DNA from: Helcobacillus massiliensis
GTDB taxonomy: Bacteria > Actinomycetota > Actinomycetes > Actinomycetales > Dermabacteraceae
NCBI RefSeq assembly: GCF_014191425.1
Contig: NZ_JACHWP010000002.1
Coordinates: 223,687 to 287,686, forward strand
Direction: 5' to 3'
DNA: 64,000 bases
The stretch's first letter is position 1, and every line of letters begins with the position of its first letter. A model generated the notes under the pieces. It was not told the origin of the DNA and made no database searches. It was given only the letters and a program-made list of their open reading frames with translations. Both the position numbers and the translations under genes were made by a program. Below are positions 17,211 through 27,369 of this stretch, piece after piece.

Positions 17211-17256
17211 ATGCGTTTCAGCGCCCTCGATCGGAATCAAGAGCGCTGAAACGCAT
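17211..17256. repeat. Hairpin repeat, copy 2
   Basis: ATGCGTTTCAGCGC (17211-17224) pairs with its complement at 17243-17256 around an 18-base loop that again contains CTCGATCG. The tail GGAACCGGGG is shared with copy 1 in the same orientation. It sits between guaA and the DUF559-type gene. Confidence 0.85.
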
Positions 17257-17340
17257 GGAACCGGGGCCGGGCTGGCGGTGCCGGGCCAGCGGGACCGGGG
17301 CCGGACCCCGGGAAAGCCCGGACCGGAGTCGGGTTAGCGA

Positions 17341-18967
<1,627 letters not shown>

Positions 18968-18977
18968 GGTACTCATC

Positions 18978-19388
18978 CTATCGCTTCGCGGAGCGCTCAC
19001 TGTCGCCGAGGGTGGGGCGTTCGCGCAGCTCCGTCTCGACCTTCTGGCTGGTCCACTTCTCACCGAAGAACGACAGCACCGGGACCACGCCGAACAGCAT
19101 GAGCAGCAGGAGCCGGCCGATCTGCCAGCGCATCTTCAGCCACAGGTCGAAGCACAGCACCACGTACAGCATGTAGATGAGGCCGTGGATCGGGCTCCAG
19201 GTCTTCGAGATCGACTCCCACAGCTGCACATCCGACGCGCTCGCGTCAGCCCCGCCGAACACGAGGTAGCGGAAGATCATGATGACCACGAGGATCAGCA
19301 GGGCGACGCCCTCCACGATCGACGCCACTTTGAAGCGCGCGAGCGAAGTGCGGACCTGGGTCTCATCGAGCGGACGGGGTTCAGTCAC
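18978..19388 (-). CDS. DUF3817 domain membrane protein
   Basis: A protein of about 136 residues with three hydrophobic helices, matching DUF3817. [23 protein letters not shown] opens the first helix, [19 protein letters not shown] the second, and [23 protein letters not shown] the third; a charged tail follows. The family is conserved in actinobacteria next to SURF1 and is sometimes annotated as YdzA-like. Function unknown; it may assist respiratory complexes, judged only from the neighbour. GTG at 19388 has AGGA at good spacing; an ATG at 19394 is possible. It overlaps the SURF1 stop codon, so the two genes are coupled. The guaA start lies 10 bases further on. Confidence 0.85.
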   Translation of the reverse strand: MTEPRPLDETQVRTSLARFKVASIVEGVALLILVVIMIFRYLVFGGADASASDVQLWESISKTWSPIHGLIYMLYVVLCFDLWLKMRWQIGRLLLLMLFGVVPVLSFFGEKWTSQKVETELRERPTLGDSERSAKR

Positions 19389-20349
19389 CGGCATTGTCCT
19401 TTTCTTGGCGAGGGGTGGTGGGCTCGGTCCCGCCGAGCATCGCCTCCAGCTCCTCGCGGCGCGCGGCGCGCTCATCGAGGTACTGGGTGCGCACGGAGCG
19501 GTACCAGATGTAGAGGAAGAAGAGACCGAACGCGACCCACTGCAGCATGTACGACACATTCTGCAGATCCAGTCCCTCCCGGAACTGGCTGCGGGCCGCC
19601 GGCAGGGTGCGCAGATCCTTCGGCTGCGCAGCACCGGCCTTCTGGTTGTGGTCGGCGGCCTCGTCGGTCACCGCGAGGTAGCCGCCGGCCATGGGGCCGC
19701 CCCACTCGTTCACCAGCAGCGGGGTGGAGATCTCGGCGAGGACCCCGTCGCGCACGAACCCGTCGGCCGCCGCTTCGGACGCCTCCAGGCGGCCGACGAA
19801 CGTGACGGTGCCCTCCGGCGCAGGGGTCACGTCAACGGCGGCGGGGTCGAGGGTGCGCGGGTCAATGGGCTGCGGGACAGCGTCTCCGCCGGTCTCCTGC
19901 TCCTGCCCGCCGACGCCGTCGCCGACGTGCGAGCCGGCCTCACCGCCGGTGGCGGGGGCGGTGCCGTCGATGCTGTCCTGCGGGATCCAGCCGCGCGCGA
20001 TCGGGATGTGCGTGCCGGCGAGCGGACCGTCGGTGACCTCGAAGTCGGTGACGATGACGGCGGCGTCCTCGCCGTCGAGGAAGCGGTTGGGGACGATCAC
20101 TTCGCGCTGCGGGTCGAACCGGCCGGTGACGGTGATGAGGCGCCCCTGGTCGGCGTTCGTCACCACGTCCCCGTCCTGGAGGACCTCCTCGAGGCCGACG
20201 GGTGCCGCCGCCTGCACCTGTTCGGACGTGTCGCGGGCCCGGTTCGCGCGGTCCCACTGCCAGTTCGCCAGCAGGCCGCACACAATGGTCGCAACGACCA
20301 TCAGGGCGAGCAGCCCCAGGAAGCGGGGCCGAAGAGCGACACGGAGCAT
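19381..20349 (-). CDS. SURF1 family cytochrome oxidase assembly protein
   Basis: A 322-residue membrane protein of the SURF1/Shy1 family, which helps insert heme a into cytochrome c oxidase. Layout is typical: one N-terminal helix (LGLLALMVVATIVCGLLANWQWDR, with the family WQ), a large extracytoplasmic domain (RLITVTGRFDPQREVIVPNR, GTHIPIARGWIP, VTFVGRLEASEAAADGF) and a C-terminal helix (SYMLQWVAFGLFFLYIWYR). A Gly/Asp-rich insert of about 45 residues lies in the middle. TAGCAT ends 7 bases before the ATG at 20349, so translation is probably leaderless. It overlaps the DUF3817 gene. Confidence 0.88.
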   Translation of the reverse strand: MLRVALRPRFLGLLALMVVATIVCGLLANWQWDRANRARDTSEQVQAAAPVGLEEVLQDGDVVTNADQGRLITVTGRFDPQREVIVPNRFLDGEDAAVIVTDFEVTDGPLAGTHIPIARGWIPQDSIDGTAPATGGEAGSHVGDGVGGQEQETGGDAVPQPIDPRTLDPAAVDVTPAPEGTVTFVGRLEASEAAADGFVRDGVLAEISTPLLVNEWGGPMAGGYLAVTDEAADHNQKAGAAQPKDLRTLPAARSQFREGLDLQNVSYMLQWVAFGLFFLYIWYRSVRTQYLDERAARREELEAMLGGTEPTTPRQEKDNAGD

Positions 20350-20505
20350 GCCAGCCATGCTACTGCCGAGCCGCCGGGACGTGCCGCTCCCCCGGCCCGG
20401 CCTGAGCCGCCCCTCACACGGCACCGCCGGGCAGCGCCGCCCACCTCACAGCAGGGGACGTTCCGCCCAGCTCGCGGCGGCGCGGCCCCGCCTATGCTGG
20501 ATGCC

Positions 20506-22605
20506 GTGAGTCACTGCGTCTACATTGCATCGCCCGAAGGCAGAACCGGGAAGTCGTCCGTCGCTCTCGGTCTGCTCGAAGCCCTCATCCCCACCTCGGA
20601 GAGCGTGGGCGTGTTCCGCCCCGTCTCCAAGAAGAGCAGCGAACCCGACCACGCGGTGGAGCTGCTGACCGGCCATCCCGCCGTGGACCAGACCTACGAG
20701 GACGCGCTCGGCGTGGACTACGACCTCGTGTTCTCCGACCCCGCCGCCGCGCAGTCCCGCGTGCTGCAGCGCGCCCAGGAGCTGCAGGAGCGCTTCACCA
20801 CCCTGGTGATCCTCGGCTCCGACTACGACGAGGTCGCCAACCCCGTTGAGCTGCAGTTCAACGCCACCGCCGCCGCGAACCTCGGCGCCTCCGTGGTGCT
20901 CGTGGTCTCCGGGCTGGACCGCACCGCGGAGGAGGTCGCGACCGTCGCGGCGCTGTCGGTCCAGGAGTTCGACTCCCACCATGCGCAGCCCGTCGCCGTC
21001 ATCGCGAACCGCTGCAGCCAGGACCGCCTCGCCGACGTCCGCACCGCCCTGCGCGCCCGCGTGCCGGAGGGCATCGCCGTGGGGGCGCTGCCGGAGAGCC
21101 CCATCATCATGGCGCCGACGGTCGCCGGTCTGCGCGACGCGATCGACGGCCAGCTGATCCAGGGCGCCCACGAATGGCTGTCCCGCCCCAGCCTCGGCAA
21201 CGTGGTCGCCGCGATGAGCCTGCCGAACGTGCTGCGCCGCCTCACCGAGAACTGCACGGTCATCGCCCCCGGTGACCGGTACGACCTGCTGCCGGGTCTG
21301 CTGCTCGCTCAGCAGTCCGGCACGTTCCCGTCGCTGTCCTCCATCGTCCTCACCGGCGGCTACGACCTGCCCGACGAGGTCAAGCGCCTCACCGAGGGTG
21401 TGCAGCAGGACCTGCCGATCCTCTCCACCGAACTGTCCACGTTCGATGCCGCGATCCGCGTGGCCGGCGCATCCGGCCGCCTCACGGCGAACTCGCCGCA
21501 GAAGCTGGATGCGGCGCGGCGCAACGTGTCGGAGAACCTCGATCTGGACGAGCTGCTCGGCGTCATCGACGTCGCCAAGTCCGAGGTGGTCACCCCCATG
21601 ATGTTCCAGTTCGAACTGTTCGCCCGCGCCCGCGGCGCGAAGAAGACCATCGTGCTGCCCGAAGGCGATGAGCCGCGCATCCTCGCCGCCGCTGAGGCGA
21701 TCCTCGCCCGCGGAGTCGCGAACCTCATCCTCATCGGGGACGAGAACGCCATCCGCTCCACCGCATCGCAGCTCGGCCACGACATCTCCGAAGCCCGCAT
21801 CATCTCCCCCACCGACCCCGAGCTGGTGGAGAGGTTCGCCGAGGAGTACGCGCGGCTTCGCGCCCACAAGGGCGTCACCGTGGACCAGGCCCGCGAGAAG
21901 GTGCAGGACGTCTCCTACTTCGGCACGATGCTCGTCCACATGGGACTCGCCGACGGCATGGTGTCCGGGTCCGTGAACTCCACGGCGCACACCATCCGCC
22001 CCTCCTTCGAGATCATCCGGACCCGCCCGGACGCGAAGATCGTCTCCTCCGTATTCCTCATGGCACTGGAGGACAGGGTCCTCGTCTACGGCGACTGCGC
22101 CGTCAACCCGGACCCGTCGGCGGAGCAGCTCGCCGACATCGCCGCCCAGTCCGCCGCCACCGCCCAGCAGTTCGGGGTGGAGCCTCGCGTGGCGATGCTG
22201 TCCTACTCCACCGGTTCGTCCGGGTCCGGCGCCGATGTGGACAAGGTGCGCGAAGCCACCCGCATCGTCCACGAGAACCACCCGGACCTGAACGTGGAGG
22301 GCCCGATCCAGTACGACGCCGCTGTGGACGCGTCCGTCGCGAAGACGAAGCTGCCGGACTCCGCCGTGGCGGGTCGTGCCACCGTGTTCGTGTTCCCCGA
22401 TCTCAACACCGGCAACAACACGTACAAGGCGGTGCAGCGCTCCGCCGGCGCCGTCGCGATCGGCCCGATCCTGCAGGGCCTGAACAAGCCGGTCAACGAC
22501 CTCTCCCGCGGCGCCCTCGTCGAGGACATCATCAACACTGTCGTGATCACCGCGATCCAGGCCCAGGCCGATGCTCCGGCGGCACCCGTCGGCGACCAGA
22601 AGTAA
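20506..22605 (+). CDS. pta: Phosphate acetyltransferase, DRTGG-containing long form (Pta)
   Basis: Converts acetyl-CoA and phosphate to acetyl phosphate and CoA. This is the long form of about 699 residues. An N-terminal P-loop, dethiobiotin synthetase-like domain (HCVYIASPEGRTGKSSVALGL) is followed by the DRTGG regulatory domain. The C-terminal catalytic PTA_PTB domain runs from about residue 365 (KKTIVLPEGDEPRILAAAE, FGTMLVHMGLADGMVSGSVNST, RVAMLSYSTGSSGSG, FVFPDLNTGNNTYKAVQR). GTG at 20506 lies 7 bases after TATGCT, so I prefer it to the ATG inside that hexamer (20494). ackA follows 9 bases later in the same operon. Confidence 0.96.
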   Translation: MSHCVYIASPEGRTGKSSVALGLLEALIPTSESVGVFRPVSKKSSEPDHAVELLTGHPAVDQTYEDALGVDYDLVFSDPAAAQSRVLQRAQELQERFTTLVILGSDYDEVANPVELQFNATAAANLGASVVLVVSGLDRTAEEVATVAALSVQEFDSHHAQPVAVIANRCSQDRLADVRTALRARVPEGIAVGALPESPIIMAPTVAGLRDAIDGQLIQGAHEWLSRPSLGNVVAAMSLPNVLRRLTENCTVIAPGDRYDLLPGLLLAQQSGTFPSLSSIVLTGGYDLPDEVKRLTEGVQQDLPILSTELSTFDAAIRVAGASGRLTANSPQKLDAARRNVSENLDLDELLGVIDVAKSEVVTPMMFQFELFARARGAKKTIVLPEGDEPRILAAAEAILARGVANLILIGDENAIRSTASQLGHDISEARIISPTDPELVERFAEEYARLRAHKGVTVDQAREKVQDVSYFGTMLVHMGLADGMVSGSVNSTAHTIRPSFEIIRTRPDAKIVSSVFLMALEDRVLVYGDCAVNPDPSAEQLADIAAQSAATAQQFGVEPRVAMLSYSTGSSGSGADVDKVREATRIVHENHPDLNVEGPIQYDAAVDASVAKTKLPDSAVAGRATVFVFPDLNTGNNTYKAVQRSAGAVAIGPILQGLNKPVNDLSRGALVEDIINTVVITAIQAQADAPAAPVGDQK

Positions 22606-22614
22606 GGACTCCCC

Positions 22615-23826
22615 ATGACCTCGACCATCCTCGTGATCAACTCCGGCTCCTCCTCGATCAAGTTCGAGCTGGTGGACCCCGTCTCCGAGCACACCACCGC
22701 AGTGGGCATCGTGGAGCGGGTCGGGCAGCGCAACGGCACCGCCCGCATCGAGGCCGACGGCCGCACGGAGACCTATGAGGGGCCCGTCCCGAACCACGTG
22801 GCGGGCATGGAGGTCATCCAGAACCTGTTCGCGAAGATGGGTGTGGAGCTGAACGAGTCGACGGTCCGCGCCGTCGGCCACCGGGTGGTGCAGGGCGGCG
22901 CCCAGTTCGCCGAACCCACCCTGATCGACGATGAGGTCCGCGGCGCGATCTACGCGCTCGGCGCACTCGCCCCGCTGCACAACTACCCCGCGGTGGACGG
23001 CATCGACGGTGCGAAGGCGCTGCTGCCGTCCATTCCGCACGTGGCCGTGTTCGACACCGCTTTCTTCACCGCCCTGCCGGACTCAGCTGCGACCTACGCG
23101 CTCAACAAGGAGGTCGCCGAGGAGCACCGGATCCGCCGCTACGGGGCGCACGGCACCAGTCACCGCTTCATCTCTGAGCGCGTCCCGCAGTTCCTGCGCG
23201 AGCAGGACCTGCTGGAGGGGGCCGACGGGCCCCTGCGTCAGATCGTTCTGCACCTGGGCAACGGCGCGTCCGCGTCGGCCGTGGTCGACGGCGCTCCGGT
23301 GGACACCTCCATGGGGCTGACCCCGCTGGAGGGCCTGGTGATGGGCACCCGCTCCGGCGACGTCGACGCCAGTGTGTACGTGCATCTGCATCGCCGCGCC
23401 GGCATGTCCCCCACCGAGGTGGACACCCTGCTCAACAAGAAGTCCGGCCTGGTCGGTATGCTCGGCTACTCCGATTTCCGCGACCTCGAGGCCGCTCTCG
23501 ACGCCGGTGACGAGGACGCGCAGCGGGCGTTCGCCGTGTGGGCGCACCGGGTGCGCAAGTATGTGGGGTCGTACGCGTTCGTGATGGGCGGGGTGGACAT
23601 CATCGCGTTCACCGCCGGCATCGGGGAGAACGCTGATTTCGCCCGCGCTGAGGCGCTGAAGGGCCTGGAGGCGTTCGGCATCGAGGTGGATCCGCAGCGC
23701 AATGCGGGCCGGGTGAAGGAGCCGCGGATCATCTCCACGGATGACTCCGCCGTCACCGTGGTGGTGTACCCGACGAACGAGGAGCTCGCGATCGCGCAGC
23801 AGACCCTCAGCCTCGTGGAGGGCTGA
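22615..23826 (+). CDS. ackA: Acetate kinase (AckA)
   Basis: Transfers phosphate between acetyl phosphate and ADP, giving ATP and acetate (or the reverse during acetate uptake). The 403 residues show the ASKHA-fold signatures: ILVINSGSSSIKFELVD at the N-terminus, VAVFDTAFF, RRYGAHGTSHRF with the catalytic His, LHLGNGASASAV, and DIIAFTAGIGENADFAR. An AAGGA site precedes the ATG, which lies 9 bases after pta, so the two enzymes are co-expressed. Two hairpins follow the stop codon. Confidence 0.97.
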   Translation: MTSTILVINSGSSSIKFELVDPVSEHTTAVGIVERVGQRNGTARIEADGRTETYEGPVPNHVAGMEVIQNLFAKMGVELNESTVRAVGHRVVQGGAQFAEPTLIDDEVRGAIYALGALAPLHNYPAVDGIDGAKALLPSIPHVAVFDTAFFTALPDSAATYALNKEVAEEHRIRRYGAHGTSHRFISERVPQFLREQDLLEGADGPLRQIVLHLGNGASASAVVDGAPVDTSMGLTPLEGLVMGTRSGDVDASVYVHLHRRAGMSPTEVDTLLNKKSGLVGMLGYSDFRDLEAALDAGDEDAQRAFAVWAHRVRKYVGSYAFVMGGVDIIAFTAGIGENADFARAEALKGLEAFGIEVDPQRNAGRVKEPRIISTDDSAVTVVVYPTNEELAIAQQTLSLVEG

Positions 23827-23827
23827 G

Positions 23828-23924
23828 CGCCGCAGCGGGGCGCAGCCCGGCCCCGCGGCGGCGACGATCCGTCGACGCATTCGGGAATCCGAGCCCGGAC
23901 GTCCCCGAATGCGCAGACGGATCG
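23828..23924. terminator. Hairpins between convergent ackA and guaB3
   Basis: A GC-rich stem (AGCGGGGC with GCCCCGC and flanking CGCCGC/GGCGGCG, 23828-23863) comes first. A longer imperfect hairpin follows, with 20-base arms at 23866-23885 and 23904-23923 and two mismatches. They separate the convergent genes and probably end transcription from both sides. Confidence 0.7.
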
Positions 23925-23928
23925 CGTC

Positions 23929-25041
23929 TCAGGCGCTGGTGACGACCTCGACGCGCTGGAAGTCCTTCAGCTCCGTGTAGCCGGTCGTCGCCATCGCGTG
24001 CCGCAGCGCCCCCATGAGATTGGTGGTGCCGTCGGCCTCCAGACCGGGACCGAAGAGGATCTGCTCCAGGGGCGCCACGCGGCCCACCTCCACGCGGTGA
24101 CCGCGCGGCAGGGTGGGGTGGTGCGCTTCGCTGCCCCAGTGGAATCCGCCGCCGGGGGCGTCCGTGGCGCGGGCGAGGGCGGCGCCGACCATGAGGCCGT
24201 CGGCCCCGCAGGCGAGTGCCTTGACGAGGTCGCCGGAGCGGCCGAGGCCGCCGTCGGCGATGACGTGGACGTAGCGGCCGCCGGACTCGTCCATGTAGTC
24301 GCGGCGCGCAGCGGCAACGTCCGCCACCGCAGTGGCGAGGGGCACGGAGATGCCGAGGGTCTCCCACGTGGTCTGGGAGGCGCCGCCGCCGAAGCCGACG
24401 AGGACGCCGGCCGCGCCGGTGCGCATCAGGTGCAGGGCCGCGGAGTAGGTGGCGCAGCCGCCGACGATGACGGGGACGTCGAGTTCGTAGATGAAGCGCT
24501 TGAGGTTCAGCGGTTCGCGGTTGCCGGAGACGTGCTCGGCGCTGACCGTGGTGCCGCGGATGAAGAAGAGGTCCACGCCGGCGTCCACCACGTGCTTCCA
24601 GTACTCCTGGGTGCGCTGCGGGGACAGGGAGCCGGCGGCGACGACGCCGGCGTCGCGCAGCTGCTGGATGCGTTCGCGGATCAGCTCCGGCTGGATGGGG
24701 GCGGAGTAGATCTCGCGCATGCGGCGGGTGACATCCGCGCGGTCGAATTCGGCGATCTCCCTCAGCAGGGAGGTGGGGTCCTGGTAGCGGGTCCAGAGGC
24801 CTTCGAGGTCGAGGACGCCGAGGCCGCCGAACCTGCCGAGCTGGATGGCGGTGTCCGGGCTCATCACCGAGTCCATCGGTGCGGCGAACAGGGGGATGTC
24901 GAAGTTGTAGGCGTCGACCTGCCAGGACAGGGAGACGTCTTCGGGGTCGCGGGTGCGGCGGCTGGGGACGACCGCGACCTCATCGAGGCTGTAGGTGCGG
25001 CGCCCGCGCTTGTTCCGGCCGATTTCGATTTCGTTGAGCAC
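23929..25041 (-). CDS. guaB3: GuaB3 family IMP dehydrogenase-related protein
   Basis: A 370-residue protein of the actinobacterial GuaB3 family, which has the IMP dehydrogenase barrel but lacks the CBS pair. EIEIGRNKRGRRTYSLDEVAVVPSRRTRDPEDVSL is the diagnostic opening. PLFAAPMDSVMSP and GQLG-type barrel strands follow, and PVIVGGCATYSAALHLMRTG stands where true IMPDH has its catalytic Cys loop. Some GuaB3 enzymes have been described as GMP reductases; I infer a role in guanine nucleotide interconversion. GTG at 25041 lies 6 bases after TAGGAT, consistent with a leaderless start. It is convergent with ackA. Confidence 0.92.
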   Translation of the reverse strand: MLNEIEIGRNKRGRRTYSLDEVAVVPSRRTRDPEDVSLSWQVDAYNFDIPLFAAPMDSVMSPDTAIQLGRFGGLGVLDLEGLWTRYQDPTSLLREIAEFDRADVTRRMREIYSAPIQPELIRERIQQLRDAGVVAAGSLSPQRTQEYWKHVVDAGVDLFFIRGTTVSAEHVSGNREPLNLKRFIYELDVPVIVGGCATYSAALHLMRTGAAGVLVGFGGGASQTTWETLGISVPLATAVADVAAARRDYMDESGGRYVHVIADGGLGRSGDLVKALACGADGLMVGAALARATDAPGGGFHWGSEAHHPTLPRGHRVEVGRVAPLEQILFGPGLEADGTTNLMGALRHAMATTGYTELKDFQRVEVVTSA

Positions 25042-25099
25042 GGCCCCATCCTATCCGGGGCCCCTGGGCTCCCGGGCAGGACGGCGGCACCGGCGCGGC

Positions 25100-25165
25100 G
25101 GCCGACGGGTGCGCACGGCGGCGCGGGCGGGCCGAGGAGTGGGCCGGGGCTGGCCGACGGGTGCG
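25100..25165. repeat. Two intergenic copies of the recurrent 12-mer GGCCGACGGGTG
   Basis: Between guaB3 and the exonuclease gene the 12-mer occurs twice, at 25100-25111 and 25154-25165, each followed by CGC. These are two of eleven perfect copies in the window. Because they lie outside genes, codon choice cannot explain them. Confidence 0.75.
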
Positions 25166-25176
25166 CGGAGCGCGGC

Positions 25177-25878
25177 TCAGAGGGGCCAGGTGGTGGACGC
25201 GTCCGGGGTCTTCCCCTTCTTCTTCAGGAACTCGTTGAAGTTCTCCGCCCACGCGCGGTGCAGTTCGATCTGCTTCTTGTGCAGCTCCGGCAGCTCCGTG
25301 CCGCCCACCTCCGGGAACTTCTCCGCCATGGCGCGCAGAACATCCAGGGTCATCGAGACATCGACATCGGCGGTGTGCATAGTGCCGTCGGCCTGGACGC
25401 CGTAGTGCTCCATCACCGCGGACAGGGTGCGCTTGCCCTTGCGGAAGCGGTCGAGGCCGCGGTCCAGCACGAGAGGGTCGATGACGGGCGCGATGTCGTG
25501 GCCGAGCCGGTCCGCGAGGGTGGGCAGGTCGTGGCGGGTGAGCTCGGCTTCGATGATGCGCAGGTCGAAGCTGCCGTTGAACGCGACGATCGGGGTGCCC
25601 TGCTGCAGCGCCTCGGTCAGGCGCGCGGCGATCTCTTCGAGAGCGGGACGACTGGGCACGCCGTACTGCTGGGCGTGAGCGGTGGAGATGCCGTGGACGC
25701 GGGCGGCGGCTTCGGGGATCTCCACACCGGGGTCGATCAGCCAGGTGGCGACCGTTTCGCCGGCGCGGCCGGGCCCGGTGGAGAACACGAGGGCGGCGGT
25801 GACGATGCGGTCGGTGTCCGTGTTGGTGCCTGTGGTCTCGGTGTCGAAGCCGAGGAGGGGCCCGTTGATCCAGCTCAT
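25177..25878 (-). CDS. 3'-5' exonuclease, DnaQ-like (DEDDh)
   Basis: A 233-residue DNA polymerase III epsilon-like exonuclease. Exo I is LLGFDTETTGTN (catalytic Asp and Glu), Exo II is PIVAFNGSFDLRIIEAEL, and Exo III is HTADVDVSMTLDVLRAM with the His and Asp of DEDDh enzymes. AARVHGISTAHAQQYG is the substrate-binding strand. It is a stand-alone domain without polymerase or UvrC parts, so a proofreading or repair trimming role is likely but not certain. ATG at 25878 lies 6 bases after TAGGCT, pointing to a leaderless transcript. Confidence 0.92.
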   Translation of the reverse strand: MSWINGPLLGFDTETTGTNTDTDRIVTAALVFSTGPGRAGETVATWLIDPGVEIPEAAARVHGISTAHAQQYGVPSRPALEEIAARLTEALQQGTPIVAFNGSFDLRIIEAELTRHDLPTLADRLGHDIAPVIDPLVLDRGLDRFRKGKRTLSAVMEHYGVQADGTMHTADVDVSMTLDVLRAMAEKFPEVGGTELPELHKKQIELHRAWAENFNEFLKKKGKTPDASTTWPL

Positions 25879-26057
25879 GGCCCCAGCCTACGCCGGCGGG
25901 TTCGGGGCGGCGCGCCGCTGGGGAGGAGTGGCGGTGTGGACGGGCCGACGGGGCCGGGAAAAGCGAATGGCCCACCGACCCCCCGATCGATGGACCATCG
26001 CGCTCTCCTCCGCATGTGTTCGGCAGGAACGCAGTGCTGAGGAAATCTGTGTGCCGC

Positions 26058-26164
26058 AGCGGCCTCGTCACGGGGCCGCTCTGTGCGACTTCCACAAGTG
26101 TAGAATTCCGGTGTTCACCGTTTCCGCCCCCTGTGTGAACACCCGCGGCGCCCAGCGTGAACAC
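26058..26164 (+). promoter_or_regulatory. Regulatory region with three GTGAACAC boxes
   Basis: The gap 25879-26235 (about 360 bases) holds no gene. It contains a 13-bp palindrome CGATGG-A-CCATCG (25988-26000) and a hairpin-like GCGGCC/GGCCGC pair near 26060-26078. TAGAAT at 26101-26106 is a possible -10 box. Three copies of one octamer follow: GTGTTCAC (26111-26118, inverted) and GTGAACAC (26135-26142 and 26157-26164), spaced about two helical turns apart. They probably bind a regulator of the downstream gene. Confidence 0.5.
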
Positions 26165-26235
26165 CTCCACTGCGACTGTGAAAAGTCCGATTCCTCCGCA
26201 GTCCTTCGCCCGGTGAGCGTGGCACACTGTGACAC

Positions 26236-27192
26236 GTGAACGACACCTCTGCGGGCGAGGAACACCGCCCGACAAGCGGGCCCGCCCCGTCCGGGCCGCG
26301 CCCGCCCGAGCCCAGTTCGTTCTCCACGGCCCTGCGGACGGCGATCACCCGTCGGCGACTCTCCCTGCGCGCCCTCCAGCAGCAGCTCGCGGCGCGCGGC
26401 CACTCCGTCAGCGTCGCCGCGCTCAGCATGTGGCAGAGCGGCTCCCGCTCCCCCGAACATCCCGGCTCCATCGCCGCACTGCCGGCCCTGGAGGAGATCC
26501 TCGGTCTGGACACCGGCGCCCTCTCCAACGAACTGGTCCACCCGCGCTTCCCCGGCCGGCCCATGCGCTTCCTCACCCTCGATGAGGATCTACCGCAGCG
26601 CGAAGTCCTCGAACGGATGATGCGGGAACTGGGCTTCACCGACCCGACGGACCAGCCGCACGAGATGTCCGTGGTGGAGCGGGCCGTCCTGGACAGCGCC
26701 CAGGAGCAGCTGCGGATCGACATCCACCTGATCGTGCGGGCACTGAAGGCAGGGCCGTGCATGATGCCGTCGATCCACATGTTCGCCGAGGATGAGCCGG
26801 TGATCCGCCCGGAGATCATCCCCGTAGGCGGCTGCCGCATCGGCGAGGCGATCGACTGGCCGCAGCAGCGGGTGTTCGGCGCCCAGGTGATCATCGACGA
26901 CGACCTGCACCCCGGCGATCTCGCCTCCTGCCATTTCCGCGTGATCCTGTCGACCCCACCGCACCAGGTGCCCGAAGTGCTCTACTCGGTGGCGCGGCGC
27001 GCGAAGCAGGTGCTGCTGGAAGTGCAGTTCGAAGAGCACGACTGGCCGGACCAGGTGGAGCAGCTGCGCGGCGAGAAGGACACGGACGTGCAGGTGCGGC
27101 CGGCGATGGTGAACGCCTCGATGCGGGCGCGCACCTTCGCCACCGATTACGGGCCGGGCATGGTGGGCCTGCGGTGGAGGTGGCCGGACTAG
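26236..27192 (+). CDS. HTH-containing protein of unknown function (XRE-like N-terminus)
   Basis: A 318-residue cytosolic protein. After a 28-residue disordered lead, residues 30-95 look like a helix-turn-helix: FSTALRTAITRRRLSLRALQQQLAARG, VSVAALSMWQSGSRSPEHP, IAALPALEEILGLDTGALS, similar to XRE domains. The C-terminal 200 residues are a mixed alpha/beta domain with no motif I recognise. GTG at 26236 lies 7 bases after CACACT. The GTGAACAC boxes upstream suggest self-regulation. It is probably a transcription regulator conserved in related actinobacteria, but this is inferred from the N-terminal half only. Confidence 0.7.
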   Translation: MNDTSAGEEHRPTSGPAPSGPRPPEPSSFSTALRTAITRRRLSLRALQQQLAARGHSVSVAALSMWQSGSRSPEHPGSIAALPALEEILGLDTGALSNELVHPRFPGRPMRFLTLDEDLPQREVLERMMRELGFTDPTDQPHEMSVVERAVLDSAQEQLRIDIHLIVRALKAGPCMMPSIHMFAEDEPVIRPEIIPVGGCRIGEAIDWPQQRVFGAQVIIDDDLHPGDLASCHFRVILSTPPHQVPEVLYSVARRAKQVLLEVQFEEHDWPDQVEQLRGEKDTDVQVRPAMVNASMRARTFATDYGPGMVGLRWRWPD

Positions 27193-27214
27193 ACCGGCCG
27201 ACGGGTGCCGAGCG

Positions 27215-27355
27215 TCAGATCCGCGCCGTGTGCTCCTGCAGCGACTCAGCGGTGACGGGCTGACCGATGCGGATGCAGATGATGGCGGCGCCCTTGCATT
27301 CGGGGCAGGCGCACAGCAGTGCGCGGCGATGGGCCGGTGCGGCGGGGTGACTCAT
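27215..27355 (-). CDS. Possible 46-residue cysteine-containing small protein
   Basis: A short open frame on the minus strand: MSHPAAPAHRR, then LLCACPECKGAAIICIRIGQ, ending EHTARI. The CACPEC cluster and a fourth Cys are the reason to take it seriously, since they could form a zinc or redox site. It fills the gap between two plus-strand genes and its ATG is 14 bases from the divergent SRPBCC start. No clear ribosome binding site is visible. The alternative is that it is a chance frame; composition is protein-like rather than shadow-like. Confidence 0.4.
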   Translation of the reverse strand: MSHPAAPAHRRALLCACPECKGAAIICIRIGQPVTAESLQEHTARI

Positions 27356-27369
27356 GAGACACTGAGGCC

